Positions 18,866-27,427 are shown, counted from the stretch's first letter. The stretch: DNA of 64,000 bases from Chromobacterium aquaticum (GCF_021129195.1 NZ_JAJOHW010000009.1:1-64000); one strand, 5' to 3'. A program made the numbers and translations. The notes: a model not told the origin generated them from the sequence alone.

Positions 18866-19909
18866 CTACTCGGCCAAGCGCAACAGCAGCCGGCGCACCG
18901 GCGCCGGCACCCCGGCGTCCGGGGCGGCGGACAAGGACAGCCACTGCCCGCTGTCCTCCATCACGGCCTCAGCGCGCAGCGCATCCAAGCGCACCGGCAC
19001 CGGCGTAATGATCAAACGGTAATGCGTGAACACATGCTCCAGCTCAGGCCAGGCCGGCAACACATCGCCATGGCCGTTGCGCGCCAGCCAGTCCTCGATC
19101 TGCAGCGAAGTCTCGAACTCCGGCAAGGACAGCAAACCGCCCCAGATGCCGGTCGGCGGCCGCCGCAGCAGCCACACCTGATCGCCATGGGTGGCCAGCA
19201 ACATCACCGTATGGCGCGTGGGCACCGTCTTCTTCGGCCGCGGCGTCGGCAGCTCGCCGGTACGCCCTTCGCGCGCCGCCACGCAAGCGTCCACCATCGG
19301 GCAGACGGTACAGGCCGGCTTGCCACGGCTGCACACCGTGGCGCCCAAGTCCATCAAACCTTGAGTGTAGGCGCTCATCAGCGCCGCATCCCGCGGCAGC
19401 AGCTCTTCGGCCAGCCGCCACATACGCTGTTCCACTGGCTTCTCGCCGGGGAAGCCATCGATGCCGAAACAGCGGCTCAACACCCGTTTGACGTTGCCGT
19501 CCAGAATGGTTTCCCGCTGGCCAAAGGCAAAAGAAGCAATCGCCGCCGCGGTGGAACGCCCCACCCCGGGCAGGCGCTCCAGTTGCAAGCGCTCGGTCGG
19601 GAAACTGCCGCCAAACTCGGCCATCACCATCTGCGCCGCCTTGTGCAGATTGCGCGCCCGGCTGTAATAGCCCAGGCCGCTCCACAAGGCCAGCACGTCC
19701 TCCTGCGGCGCGGCGGCCAAGGCCGCCACGTCCGGAAAGCGGGCGACAAAGCGCGGGTAATATTCCAGCACGCTTTTGACCTGGGTCTGCTGCAACATGA
19801 TCTCGGACAGCCAGATCCGGTACGGGTCGCTGACCTGCCATGGCAGATCATGGCGTCCATGCGTTTTTTGCCAGGCGGTCAGGCGCGCGGCGAAGGAGCT
19901 GTGCAGCAT
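18866..19909 (-). CDS. mutY: A/G-specific adenine glycosylase
   Basis: 347 residues. Removes adenine opposite 8-oxoguanine. Seen: SEIMLQQTQV, the catalytic Glu region, helix-hairpin-helix LERLPGVGRSTA, the catalytic Asp in ILDGNVKRVL, and a 4Fe-4S cluster C-X6-C-X2-C-X5-C in CSRGKPACTVCPMVDAC. A C-terminal NUDIX-like domain follows (FHT-like VFTHYRL). Divergent from the methyltransferase gene. Confidence 0.95.
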   Translation of the reverse strand: MLHSSFAARLTAWQKTHGRHDLPWQVSDPYRIWLSEIMLQQTQVKSVLEYYPRFVARFPDVAALAAAPQEDVLALWSGLGYYSRARNLHKAAQMVMAEFGGSFPTERLQLERLPGVGRSTAAAIASFAFGQRETILDGNVKRVLSRCFGIDGFPGEKPVEQRMWRLAEELLPRDAALMSAYTQGLMDLGATVCSRGKPACTVCPMVDACVAAREGRTGELPTPRPKKTVPTRHTVMLLATHGDQVWLLRRPPTGIWGGLLSLPEFETSLQIEDWLARNGHGDVLPAWPELEHVFTHYRLIITPVPVRLDALRAEAVMEDSGQWLSLSAAPDAGVPAPVRRLLLRLAE

Positions 19910-20032
19910 CGTCTATCATCTTGAATCGAACCGGATATGGTAGCGGAAACCCTCGCTGTCACCAAGCAGCCTCCGGACAAATAAGTTAAAATCAAAGAAT
20001 TGCTTAAAAGTTTGCTTACTCAAGGAAGTTCC

Positions 20033-22735
20033 ATGTCCAGTTTCCGTTCCCGCCAGCGTGCCACTATGCGCCGCGAATTCAATAGCCGCGACAATGAGGC
20101 CAGCTCGCCGGCAGGCGGAGACAGCCCGGCCGGCAAAGGTCCCGTGATCCAGAAGAAAGCGCCGTCGCCGGACAACTCGCCGCGCGCGCCCTATTCCGGC
20201 CCGCGCCCGGGCAACGCCAAGCCTAATTGGCAAGACCGTGGCGCTGGACAAGGACAAGCTCCGCGCGACGGCGGCAAGCGCGGCCCTTATCAAGGACGCG
20301 ACCAACAGGCCGGGCGCGACAAGCCGTATGGCAACGACCGCCGGCCGCAAGGCCAGCAGCGCTTTGAGCGCAACGAAGACCAAGACAGCTTCAAGAAAGA
20401 CCGCTTCAATAAAGAGCGCGGCAACAACTGGCAGCCGCGCAGCTTCGCCCGCGACGGCGAAGAACGCCCGCAAGGCAACGGCCCCAAGAAGCCCTTCCAT
20501 CACCGCGAAGACCGCGAACCGCGCGACTACAGCCGCGACCGCGGCCCATCCGGCCGCAAGCCGCTGAACGCCGCCGCTGACGTGGAGCCGGAACGCAAGC
20601 CCTATAGCCGCGACCGCGGCCCGTCCGGCCGCAAGCCGCTGCACCTGGAGCGGGACGGCGAGCAAGGCGCGCCGCAGGGCAAGCCGCGCTGGCAGCAACG
20701 CGACGGCGAACGCCATGTCGATCAGCCGCGCAAGCCGTTCAACCCGTCCGCCGACCGCGAACAGCGCTTCCGCCGCGACGACGCCGAACAGGCGCCGCGC
20801 AAGCCGTGGCAGGAACGCCAGCACAGCGAGCAGCGCGAAGAGGGTCCGCGCAAACTGTTCGGCAAGCCGGCCAATCGCGACAACAACTTCCGTCGCGACG
20901 ACGCCGAGCAGGCGCCGCGCAAACCGTGGCAGGAACGCCAGCACGGCGACCGCGACCAGCGCTTCCAGCGTGATGACACCGAACACGCGCCGCGCAAACC
21001 CTGGCAGGAACGCCAGCACGGCGACCGCGACAACCGTTTCCGCCGCGACGACGCCGGGCAAGCGCCGCGCAAGCCCTGGCAGGAACGCCAGCACGGCGAC
21101 CGCGACAACCGCTTCCAGCGCGACGATGCCGAACAAGCGCCGCGCAAACTGTTCGGCAAATCCGCCGAACACGACAACCGCAGCCGCCGCGACGACGCCG
21201 AAGCAGCGCCGCGCCAGGACCGTCCGCAAGGCGAACCGGCCGAGCGTAGCGAAGGCGGCACGCGCAAGCTGTTCAGCAAGCCGTCCTATCGCGACAACGA
21301 CGTCCGCCGCGACGACGCCGAACGCGCGCCGCGCCAAAGCTGGCAGCAAGAAGAACGCCCGCGCCACGAGCGTCGCGAAGGCGAAGCCCGTCAGTTGTTC
21401 GGCAAGCCGGGCGCCGGCAGCCTGAAACCGCTGGGCGACCAACACCGCGTGGAAACCCGCGGCGAGCACCGCCACGCCGACGCGCCGCGCCACGCGCCGA
21501 CCGAACGCCAGGCCCCGAGCCTGACCCAGGTGCGCGACAGCGTGCTGTCCTTGTTCGCCCCCTGCCCGCGCGGCCTGGAAGCCATCCTGGCCGACGAGTT
21601 GCGCGGCCTGGGCGCGCGCGACATCGCCACCGCCGACGGCGGCGTGGCCTTCGCCGGCGACCGCGATCTGCTGATGGCGGCCAACCTGCACAGCCGCACC
21701 GCCAGCCGCGTGCTGCTGCAACTGGCCCAGGGCGGCTACCGCAATGAACAAGACATCTACCGCCTGGCGATGAATGTGGACTGGCCGCGCTGGTTCGACG
21801 TGTCCAACAGCATCAAGCTGAAGACCGACGCCATCCGCTGCCACTTCAAGAGCCTGGACTTCATCTCGCTGAAGGTGAAGGACGCGATCTGCGACCGCTT
21901 CCGCCAAGCGCAACTGGGCCGGCCCAATGTCGACACCCGCCACCCGGACGTGCGCGTTCATGTGTTCCTGACCGAAGACAGCGCCACCATCTACCTGGAC
22001 ACCAGCGGCGAACCGCTGTTCAAGCGCGGCTGGCGCCAGGAAACCGGTGATGCGCCGCTGCGTGAAAACCTGGCCGCCGGCATCCTGATGCTGACCGGCT
22101 ACAACGGCAGCCAACCGCTGCTGGACCCGATGTGCGGCAGCGGCACCTTCCTGGTGGAAGCCGCCGACATCGCGCTGAACCGCGCGCCGGGCCGCCAACG
22201 CAAATTCGCGTTCCAGAAACTGCGCGGCTTCGATTCCGCCAGCTGGGAAGCGCTGCTGCTGGACGCCCAGCACGCGGAAAAACCGCTGGCCAAGCTGGCG
22301 ATCAATGGTTCCGACCGCGACCAGGCCATCATCAACGTCGCCAAGGACAACCTGGAACGCGCCGGCCTCTCCGGCCTGGTGGAACTGCAAGCGATGGACG
22401 TGCTGGACGCCCGCCCCAACGGCGAAAACGGCATCCTGGTGGCCAACCCGCCCTACGGCGTGCGCATGGACGAGCTGGAGCAGCTGGCCGAATGGTATCC
22501 GCTACTGGGCGACTGGCTGAAAGCCCACTTCGCCGGCTGGCATGCCAACCTGTTCAGCGGCGACCTGCGCCTGGCCAAGCTGATCCATCTGTCGCCCAAG
22601 CGCCGCACCCCGCTGTACAACGGCTCGCTGCAATGCCGGCTGTTCGTCATCAATATGGTGGAAGGCAGCGCCCGCAAGGAAAAACCGGGCGAGCAGACTG
22701 AAGCCATCGAGCAGGACGATCACGCCGCGGAATAA
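20033..22735 (+). CDS. RlmL-type 23S rRNA (guanine-N2) methyltransferase with long Arg-rich N-terminal extension
   Basis: 900 residues from ATG 20033 (AAGGAAG upstream). Residues about 1-495 are low-complexity, rich in Arg, Asp, Gln, Lys and Pro, with repeats of DRGPSGRKPL and of a 25-residue RDDAEQAPRKPWQERQ unit. The last 400 residues are a THUMP domain (CPRGLEAILADEL, near 505) plus a SAM methyltransferase with DPMCGSGTFLVEAA (about 698) and catalytic NPPYG (about 805), as in the N-terminal half of E. coli RlmL, which makes m2G2445. Related enzymes normally have about 380-400 residues. The extension is likely disordered and RNA-binding; this is inferred from composition. Confidence 0.85.
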   Translation: MSSFRSRQRATMRREFNSRDNEASSPAGGDSPAGKGPVIQKKAPSPDNSPRAPYSGPRPGNAKPNWQDRGAGQGQAPRDGGKRGPYQGRDQQAGRDKPYGNDRRPQGQQRFERNEDQDSFKKDRFNKERGNNWQPRSFARDGEERPQGNGPKKPFHHREDREPRDYSRDRGPSGRKPLNAAADVEPERKPYSRDRGPSGRKPLHLERDGEQGAPQGKPRWQQRDGERHVDQPRKPFNPSADREQRFRRDDAEQAPRKPWQERQHSEQREEGPRKLFGKPANRDNNFRRDDAEQAPRKPWQERQHGDRDQRFQRDDTEHAPRKPWQERQHGDRDNRFRRDDAGQAPRKPWQERQHGDRDNRFQRDDAEQAPRKLFGKSAEHDNRSRRDDAEAAPRQDRPQGEPAERSEGGTRKLFSKPSYRDNDVRRDDAERAPRQSWQQEERPRHERREGEARQLFGKPGAGSLKPLGDQHRVETRGEHRHADAPRHAPTERQAPSLTQVRDSVLSLFAPCPRGLEAILADELRGLGARDIATADGGVAFAGDRDLLMAANLHSRTASRVLLQLAQGGYRNEQDIYRLAMNVDWPRWFDVSNSIKLKTDAIRCHFKSLDFISLKVKDAICDRFRQAQLGRPNVDTRHPDVRVHVFLTEDSATIYLDTSGEPLFKRGWRQETGDAPLRENLAAGILMLTGYNGSQPLLDPMCGSGTFLVEAADIALNRAPGRQRKFAFQKLRGFDSASWEALLLDAQHAEKPLAKLAINGSDRDQAIINVAKDNLERAGLSGLVELQAMDVLDARPNGENGILVANPPYGVRMDELEQLAEWYPLLGDWLKAHFAGWHANLFSGDLRLAKLIHLSPKRRTPLYNGSLQCRLFVINMVEGSARKEKPGEQTEAIEQDDHAAE
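20891..21190 (+). repeat. Four tandem 75-bp coding repeats
   Basis: Units begin at 20891, 20966, 21041 and 21116 and are nearly identical; a related partial unit begins at 20771. Each encodes 25 residues (RDD..AP-RKPWQERQHGDRD..F). The period is a multiple of three, so copy-number change keeps the frame. Confidence 0.9.
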
Positions 22736-22752
22736 CTCAGCGCGCGGACAGC

Positions 22753-22782
22753 AAAACGGCGAGCCATGGCTCGCCGTTTTTC
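22753..22782. terminator. Bidirectional terminator
   Basis: A near-perfect palindrome with 13-nt arms (AAAACGGCGAGCC/GGCTCGCCGTTTT) lies between the methyltransferase gene and the convergent hicB, with T runs on both strands. Confidence 0.85.
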
Positions 22783-22824
22783 ATCCTGCCTTACTGGCAC
22801 CGCCCAACATGGAAAAGGCTTTGC

Positions 22825-23178
22825 TCAGGCCGTTTTGAGATGCATGGCCTCCGCCCGCTCCTCGATCGCCGCCTCCACCCACTCGTTCAAGCTCTTGGAC
22901 TCGGCCGCTGCGGCTGCCACCGCCATTTCATGCAGACGCGGCGCAATGCGCACATTGAATTTTCCCGAATAGGTTTTAAGCGGTTGCAGCCCCTTCTCGC
23001 GGCATGCATCCAGATACACGCGCAGCGATATTTCAGCCTCTCGCTTGAGGCTTGCGACATCGCCTGCATAAAAATCCGCTCCGCCGCTCAAGCCCAGAAA
23101 CTCGCCGCGAAACATGTCGATTTCCGGGTCATAGCTGACCACGGCCCGATAGCCTTCAATCTGCAGAATATTCTTCAT
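22825..23178 (-). CDS. hicB: HicB family antitoxin
   Basis: 117 residues from ATG 23176-23178. N-terminal HicB fold (YRAVVSYDPEIDMFRGEFLGLSG) and a C-terminal ribbon-helix-helix (KFNVRIAPRLHEMA...SLNEWVEAAI) that should bind operator DNA. Neutralises HicA and represses the operon. Its start overlaps the hicA stop by 4 nt. Confidence 0.88.
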   Translation of the reverse strand: MKNILQIEGYRAVVSYDPEIDMFRGEFLGLSGGADFYAGDVASLKREAEISLRVYLDACREKGLQPLKTYSGKFNVRIAPRLHEMAVAAAAAESKSLNEWVEAAIEERAEAMHLKTA

Positions 23179-23429
23179 GGCGTCACCCCGTTTGCTTCCA
23201 ACCATCTTCTAATTGCGGCCACCGCCCCCTTGTCCGTATCCGGTGAAGGGTGGGGCCGATGAAACACCCGCACCACGCCGAACAAGGCAACGCAGATACG
23301 CGACCCTTCGCGCTCCTCGATGTCCGCGCCAAGCTCCAAAAACAAAGCCTCAATATCGCTCCACCGGATATTGGCGCTGACTGGACGCTTGAAGATCAAC
23401 TGCAAGGTGATCAAGTGTTTTCGTTTCAC
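23175..23429 (-). CDS. hicA: HicA family mRNA interferase toxin
   Basis: 84 residues from GTG 23427-23429. dsRBD-like HicA fold: NIRWSDIEALFLELGADI, EGSRICVALFG, the catalytic-type His in VFHRPHPSP, and DKGAVAAIRRWLEANGV. Cleaves mRNA when freed from HicB. The open frame extends to a TTG at 23447, but that lies inside the operator repeat, so the GTG is preferred. No Shine-Dalgarno is visible and the predicted transcription start falls at about the GTG, so the message may be leaderless. Confidence 0.82.
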   Translation of the reverse strand: MKRKHLITLQLIFKRPVSANIRWSDIEALFLELGADIEEREGSRICVALFGVVRVFHRPHPSPDTDKGAVAAIRRWLEANGVTP

Positions 23430-23435
23430 GCTCAA

Positions 23436-23464
23436 TTGGTACCACAAATCAGTACCAAAATCAA
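23436..23464 (-). promoter_or_regulatory. hicAB promoter with overlapping operator
   Basis: TTGATT (23464-23459), 17-bp spacer, TACCAA (23441-23436). A perfect inverted repeat TTGGTAC-N9-GTACCAA (23436-23458) covers the spacer and -10 box, as expected for HicB autorepression. Confidence 0.6.
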
Positions 23465-23716
23465 TGCCATCGAATCAGACCGACAACACAGCACAGCCGG
23501 ACGCTGCCGCTTGACCCCACCCAGCCCATCGGCAACAATCGCCACGTGCCGTTTCACTTAACGGCGCTGGGTTTGACAGTCCAATCGGAATTAGGGCGGG
23601 CGCCGCTGCTTAGGCAGACGCGTCCGGAATGCCATTGTCTTGCCATCCGGCGGGCCGTGGCGGGGAGGCCTAGCGCCTGCCGGTTCCCTTTTTCCCGGTC
23701 TGTCAACCTCGTCACG

Positions 23717-23752
23717 CGCCTGCCTGCCCGTTTGACAGCGAGCAGGCAGGCG
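23717..23752 (+). repeat. Strong 11-bp hairpin upstream of a small ORF
   Basis: Perfect inverted repeat CGCCTGCCTGC/GCAGGCAGGCG with a 14-nt loop, ending 9 bp before the AAGGAG of the 26-codon ORF. No T run follows. The rest of 23465-23716 shows no gene or convincing signal. Confidence 0.6.
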
Positions 23753-23775
23753 GACCACGAAAAAGGAGCTTTGCC

Positions 23776-23856
23776 ATGTTGACCTTGACCTTGTTCAATG
23801 CCCCTCCGCCTCAAGGCGCGCCAGTCCGGCCCCGGATAGAGGAGGCTCAGCAATGA
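23776..23856 (+). CDS. 26-residue ORF coupled to the next gene
   Basis: ATG at 23776 has an excellent Shine-Dalgarno (AAAGGAG, 8-nt spacing). The peptide starts MLTLTLFNAPPPQGAP and is amphiphilic with no known domain. Its TGA overlaps the ATG of the 104-codon ORF (ATGA), the usual layout of translational coupling. It may be a real small protein or a leader ORF; too short to judge by codon use. Confidence 0.5.
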   Translation: MLTLTLFNAPPPQGAPVRPRIEEAQQ

Positions 23857-24167
23857 ACGCCACGCCCACCGCCGTTGAACTGAACCGCATCGTCCACGGC
23901 CTGCAAACGCTGCGCCAGCAACACGAGGCGCTGCACCTGATCGATCCCGCGCTGAAACGGCTGGAATACTGCGGCCAGCACATCCACGACACCAGCCATG
24001 CCGTCGCGCTGGAACTCAGCCAGATCAGCAGCGCGCTGACCGGCCTGCTGAGCATGCTGGACCAGTCCGGCCTGGACAGCCTGGAGTGCGAGCAGGTGTA
24101 TTGCCTGCTGGAACCCTTCGCCCGCCGCTTGCGACAATCGTCCGAGCAGTTGCAACGGCTGGTTTAA
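23853..24167 (+). CDS. Conserved-looking helical protein of unknown function
   Basis: 104 residues, almost entirely predicted helix with heptad-like Leu spacing (LNRIVHGLQTLRQQHEALHLIDPALKRL) and two Cys. No signal peptide or membrane segment. GGAGG precedes the ATG inside the upstream small ORF. I do not recognise the family with confidence. Followed by a GC hairpin without T run near 24182. Confidence 0.6.
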   Translation: MNATPTAVELNRIVHGLQTLRQQHEALHLIDPALKRLEYCGQHIHDTSHAVALELSQISSALTGLLSMLDQSGLDSLECEQVYCLLEPFARRLRQSSEQLQRLV

Positions 24168-24361
24168 TCCCTTAATCCACGCAAGCCCCGCCAGCCGGGG
24201 CTTGCCGCGTGCCGCCAGGCAAATAAAACCGTCGCAATCCGGATTCACCCATTCGGCATCCGCATGAGATAATCGCGCCCGGACGCGCGCTTAACCATTA
24301 CAGAGCCTTGCACTCAGGGCCTGCGCGCCATCGTCACCCCCCAACGCCGCAAGCACACACC

Positions 24362-24964
24362 ATGCAAACCTCTTTTCTGTCCGCCACCGTCCTGCTGATC
24401 CTGATCACCGATCCGCTGGGCAATATTCCGCTGTTCATCGCCGCGCTCAAGCAGGTCAAGCCGGAGCGCCGCCGCCGCGTGGTCTACCGCGAATGCCTGA
24501 TCGCCTTCCTGGTGCTGTCCGCCTTCATGTTCTTTGGCCGCAACTTCCTGGACCTGATGCATCTGACCGATGATTCGATGCGGGTGGCCGGCGGCGTGAT
24601 TCTGTTCCTGATCGCCATCAAGATGATCTTCCCCGGCGAGGGCAGCGTGTTCGGCGGCGACAAGATGCATGGCGAACCCTTCATCGTGCCGATCGCCGTG
24701 CCGCTGATCGCCGGCCCGTCGGCGATGGCCACCGTGCTGCTGATGTCCACCCGCGAACCGGAGCGGATGCTGGAATGGCTGGGCGCCTTGACCATCTGCA
24801 TGCTGGTGACACTGCTGGTGTTCCTGTTTTCCGGCAAGCTGCAAAAGCTGCTGGGCGAACAGGCGATCACCGCGCTGGAGCGGCTGATGGGCCTGGTGCT
24901 GACCGCGATCTCGATCGAGATGCTGCTGGGCGGCGTGGCGTCCTATATCAAGCAATTCCACTAA
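24362..24964 (+). CDS. MarC family inner-membrane protein
   Basis: 200 residues with about six membrane segments. LLILITDPLGNIPLF near the N-terminus and the RRVVYRECLIAF loop are typical of the MarC/UPF0056 (YhgN/YchE) family; VPIAVPLIAGPSA in the middle is its second half-repeat. Function in the family is unsettled. The TAA stop is the left copy of a 3-bp target duplication of a small inverted-repeat element. Confidence 0.85.
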   Translation: MQTSFLSATVLLILITDPLGNIPLFIAALKQVKPERRRRVVYRECLIAFLVLSAFMFFGRNFLDLMHLTDDSMRVAGGVILFLIAIKMIFPGEGSVFGGDKMHGEPFIVPIAVPLIAGPSAMATVLLMSTREPERMLEWLGALTICMLVTLLVFLFSGKLQKLLGEQAITALERLMGLVLTAISIEMLLGGVASYIKQFH

Positions 24965-25076
24965 GACCCGCTAACAAAACCCCTGATCCCGCGTTGCGCC
25001 TCCTTGTCGTACTACTTGTACTGCCTGCGTCGGCGCGCCTTGACTCAGGTTCTCTGCGAGGTGTTGTCAGCGGCTC
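24965..25076. mobile_element. MITE-like element, family 2 (in marC stop codon)
   Basis: 112 bp with terminal inverted repeats GACCCGCTAACAAAACC and GAGCCGCTGACAACACC (14 of 17 match). Flanked by TAA at 24962-24964 and 25077-25079; the left TAA is the marC stop. No ORF. The ends differ from family 1, but size, layout and target are alike. Confidence 0.65.
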
Positions 25077-25082
25077 TAATAA

Positions 25083-25282
25083 GCTGTTTACGGTCTGCCG
25101 CGCTTCTACGATGCCGCGCACTAGGCTCGACACCCTCCCAGCCGCGCCGCCCGGCTTCGTCCGCGGCGCGCCATTCCCAATGCCAAGCACATGAATTTGT
25201 TCGCATTGGGGTTATCCCGCATAGGGATATCGGCAATTCGTCACCGCCTCGCCTCTTGCTAGCATCCGCAGTCATGGGCCGT
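25083..25282. mobile_element. Degenerate family-1 MITE next to the family-2 element
   Basis: The left part (CTGTTTACGGTCTGC...) matches the end of the copy at 16477, and the right part (CGCCTCGCCTCTTGCTAGCATCCGC) matches the end of the copy at 42791, with diverged or inserted sequence between. TAA flanks both sides (25080-25082, 25283-25285). Together with the family-2 element it fills most of the marC-dctA gap. Confidence 0.5.
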
Positions 25283-25357
25283 TAAGAGCCCGCTTTTGAT
25301 TGCATAACAACTCCGGCCCGCCCCGAGCCGGAGTCAGACAACGCTACAGGGATCACG

Positions 25358-26695
25358 ATGCAGACCAAAACCCCTCTCTACCAGCGCCTCTATTTCCAGG
25401 TGCTGCTGGCCATTTTCCTCGGCGTGATGCTAGGCGCCTTCGTTCCCGATCTGGGCGCGAAGATGAAGCCGCTGGGCGACGCCTTCATCAAGCTGATCAA
25501 GATGATGATCGCGCCCATCATCTTCGCCACCGTGGTGGTGGGCATCGCCAAGATGGGCGATATGAAGGAAGTGGGCCGCGTGGGCGTGAAAGCGCTGTTC
25601 TACTTCGAAGCCGTCACCACGCTGGCGCTGGTGATCGGCCTGGTGGTGGTGAATGTGCTCAAGCCCGGCGCCGGCCTCAATGTGGACCCGAGCACGCTGG
25701 ACGCGCACTCGGTGGCCAAGTACGCCGCCAACGCCAAGGAAATGAGCAGCATTGATTTCCTGATGCACATCATTCCGGACACGGTGGTGGGCGCGTTCGC
25801 CAACGGCGAAATCCTGCAGGTGCTGACTTTCTCGGTGCTGCTGGGCCTGGCGCTGACCAAGATGGGCGACAACGGCAAGACCATCGTCCACATCCTGGAC
25901 GAGTTCTCCCACGCCTTGTTCGGCGTGATCAATATGCTGATGAAGCTGGCCCCCATCGGCGCCTTCGGCGCGATGGCCTTCACCATCGGCAAATACGGCG
26001 TCGGCTCGCTCAAGCAGTTGGGCTTCCTGATGCTCTGTGTCTACCTGACCTGCTTCGCCTTCGTGTTCGTGGTGCTGGGCACCATCGCCAAGCTCAACGG
26101 CTTCAGCCTGTGGCGCTTCCTGGTTTACATCAAGGAAGAGCTGCTGCTGGTGCTGGGCACGTCTTCGTCCGAATCCGCGCTGCCGGGCATCATGAAGAAG
26201 CTGGAAAACCTGGGCTGCTCCAAGCCGGTGGTAGGCATGGTGATTCCCACCGGCTACTCCTTCAATCTGGACGGCACTTCCATCTACCTGACCATGGCTG
26301 CCATCTTCATCGCCCAGGCCACCAATGTGGACCTGACGCTGGCGGAGGAGCTGGGCCTGCTGGGCGTGCTGCTGCTCACCTCCAAGGGCGCGGCGGCGGT
26401 GACTGGCGGCGGCTTCATCACCCTGGCCGCCACGCTGGCGACGCTGGGCGGCAAGCTGCCGGTATCCGGCCTGGCGCTGCTGATCGGCATCGACCGCTTC
26501 ATGTCCGAGGCCCGCGCCATCACCAATCTGATCGGCAACGGCGTGGCCACCATCGTGGTGGCGCGCTGGGAGAAGGCGCTGGACGAAGAACGCATGCGCC
26601 GCGTGCTGGCCGGCGAGCCGGTGCTGCCGGAGGAAGCCGCCGCCGCGCCGCTGCAGCCGCAGCTGGCCGCCGCGACAGACGGCGCCCGCTCCTAA
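25358..26695 (+). CDS. dctA: C4-dicarboxylate transporter DctA
   Basis: 445 residues, Na+ or H+ symporter of the glutamate/dicarboxylate (DAACS) family for succinate, fumarate and malate uptake. Eight membrane segments plus two re-entrant loops; signature [10 protein letters not shown] near residue 268, [10 protein letters not shown] near 310, and [12 protein letters not shown] with GNGVAT in the last helix. Own terminator downstream; no adjacent dctBD regulators. Confidence 0.95.
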   Translation: MQTKTPLYQRLYFQVLLAIFLGVMLGAFVPDLGAKMKPLGDAFIKLIKMMIAPIIFATVVVGIAKMGDMKEVGRVGVKALFYFEAVTTLALVIGLVVVNVLKPGAGLNVDPSTLDAHSVAKYAANAKEMSSIDFLMHIIPDTVVGAFANGEILQVLTFSVLLGLALTKMGDNGKTIVHILDEFSHALFGVINMLMKLAPIGAFGAMAFTIGKYGVGSLKQLGFLMLCVYLTCFAFVFVVLGTIAKLNGFSLWRFLVYIKEELLLVLGTSSSESALPGIMKKLENLGCSKPVVGMVIPTGYSFNLDGTSIYLTMAAIFIAQATNVDLTLAEELGLLGVLLLTSKGAAAVTGGGFITLAATLATLGGKLPVSGLALLIGIDRFMSEARAITNLIGNGVATIVVARWEKALDEERMRRVLAGEPVLPEEAAAAPLQPQLAAATDGARS

Positions 26696-26718
26696 GCTTT
26701 TGTTTTCCCAGCCGTTAT

Positions 26719-26744
26719 AGCCTGCGTTCGCGCAGGCTTTTTTT
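26719..26744 (+). terminator. Terminator of dctA
   Basis: Perfect 8-bp stem AGCCTGCG/CGCAGGCT with a TTCG tetraloop and seven T residues. Confidence 0.92.
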
Positions 26745-26821
26745 ATGCCCGCGGCGCAGTGCCGCCTTGCTTTTGCCGCCGCGTGGTCCACGATAGAAAC
26801 TGGGGTATAGGGAGACAGAGA

Positions 26822-27412
26822 ATGAGCGACTTCATGTTGCAATACGGCGATGAGCTGCTGCCGGTGGAAGGGGATTTCCCTCAGGTGGGCGCTTATCTGC
26901 CCAGTTTCATGCTGGTGGGCGATGGCAAGCAGGACGTGGCGCTGGAAAGCCTGGGCGGCGTGCCCAAGCTGATCCTGACCTTGCTGTCCTTGGATGAATA
27001 CGAACATGGCGGCCAGTATCTATTGCAGGAGACGCGGCGTTTTCTGGAGCGCTGGCCGCAGATCGGCCTGGTGGTGATCACCGTGGATTCGCCATCCTCG
27101 CTGGCGCGCGCGCGACGCGAACACGGCCTGCCCCATGTCACCCTGCTGTCCACGCTGCGCGGCCGCGATTTCCACAAGCACTACGGGGTGCTGATCCGCG
27201 AGTATCCGCTCAGCGGCTATACCGCGCCTTCCTTGCTGCTGGCCGATGGCGGCAACGTCATTCATTACGCCGAGCGGCTGCGCAATACTCAGGATCTGTT
27301 CGACTTCGACCAGATCAACCATATGCTGCGCGAGGCCGAGGAGCAGGCGCTGGAGGCGCAACAGGAGCTGGAGCATGAGGAGCAGTTGAAGGACGAAGGG
27401 CCGTCACAGTAA
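26822..27412 (+). CDS. Thiol-peroxidase-like (Tpx/redoxin) protein lacking cysteine
   Basis: 196 residues from ATG 26822 (GGGAGACAGAGA upstream). Residues 1-165 follow the Tpx/peroxiredoxin thioredoxin fold: LPSFMLVGDGKQDVALESLGG, LILTLLSLDE, QIGLVVITVDSPSSLAR, HVTLLSTLRGRDFHKHYGV, and APSLLLADGGNVIHYAERL. The position of the peroxidatic Cys (T-P-V-C in Tpx) reads E-H-G-G, and the whole protein has no Cys. A Glu-rich helical tail follows. It cannot be a classical peroxidase; a binding or regulatory role is possible. Confidence 0.7.
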   Translation: MSDFMLQYGDELLPVEGDFPQVGAYLPSFMLVGDGKQDVALESLGGVPKLILTLLSLDEYEHGGQYLLQETRRFLERWPQIGLVVITVDSPSSLARARREHGLPHVTLLSTLRGRDFHKHYGVLIREYPLSGYTAPSLLLADGGNVIHYAERLRNTQDLFDFDQINHMLREAEEQALEAQQELEHEEQLKDEGPSQ

Positions 27413-27427
27413 GCCCCCAGTAAAGAC

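Noticed and set aside
20771-21190. CRISPR-like array
   Set aside because: The regular 75-bp repeats are in frame within a coding region, nearly identical without unique spacers, and encode a repeated peptide.
23554-23853. 99-codon minus-strand ORF between hicA and the small coupled ORF
   Set aside because: No ribosome-binding site, runs antisense across the hairpin and the AAGGAG of the 26-codon ORF, and the product has no protein-like pattern.
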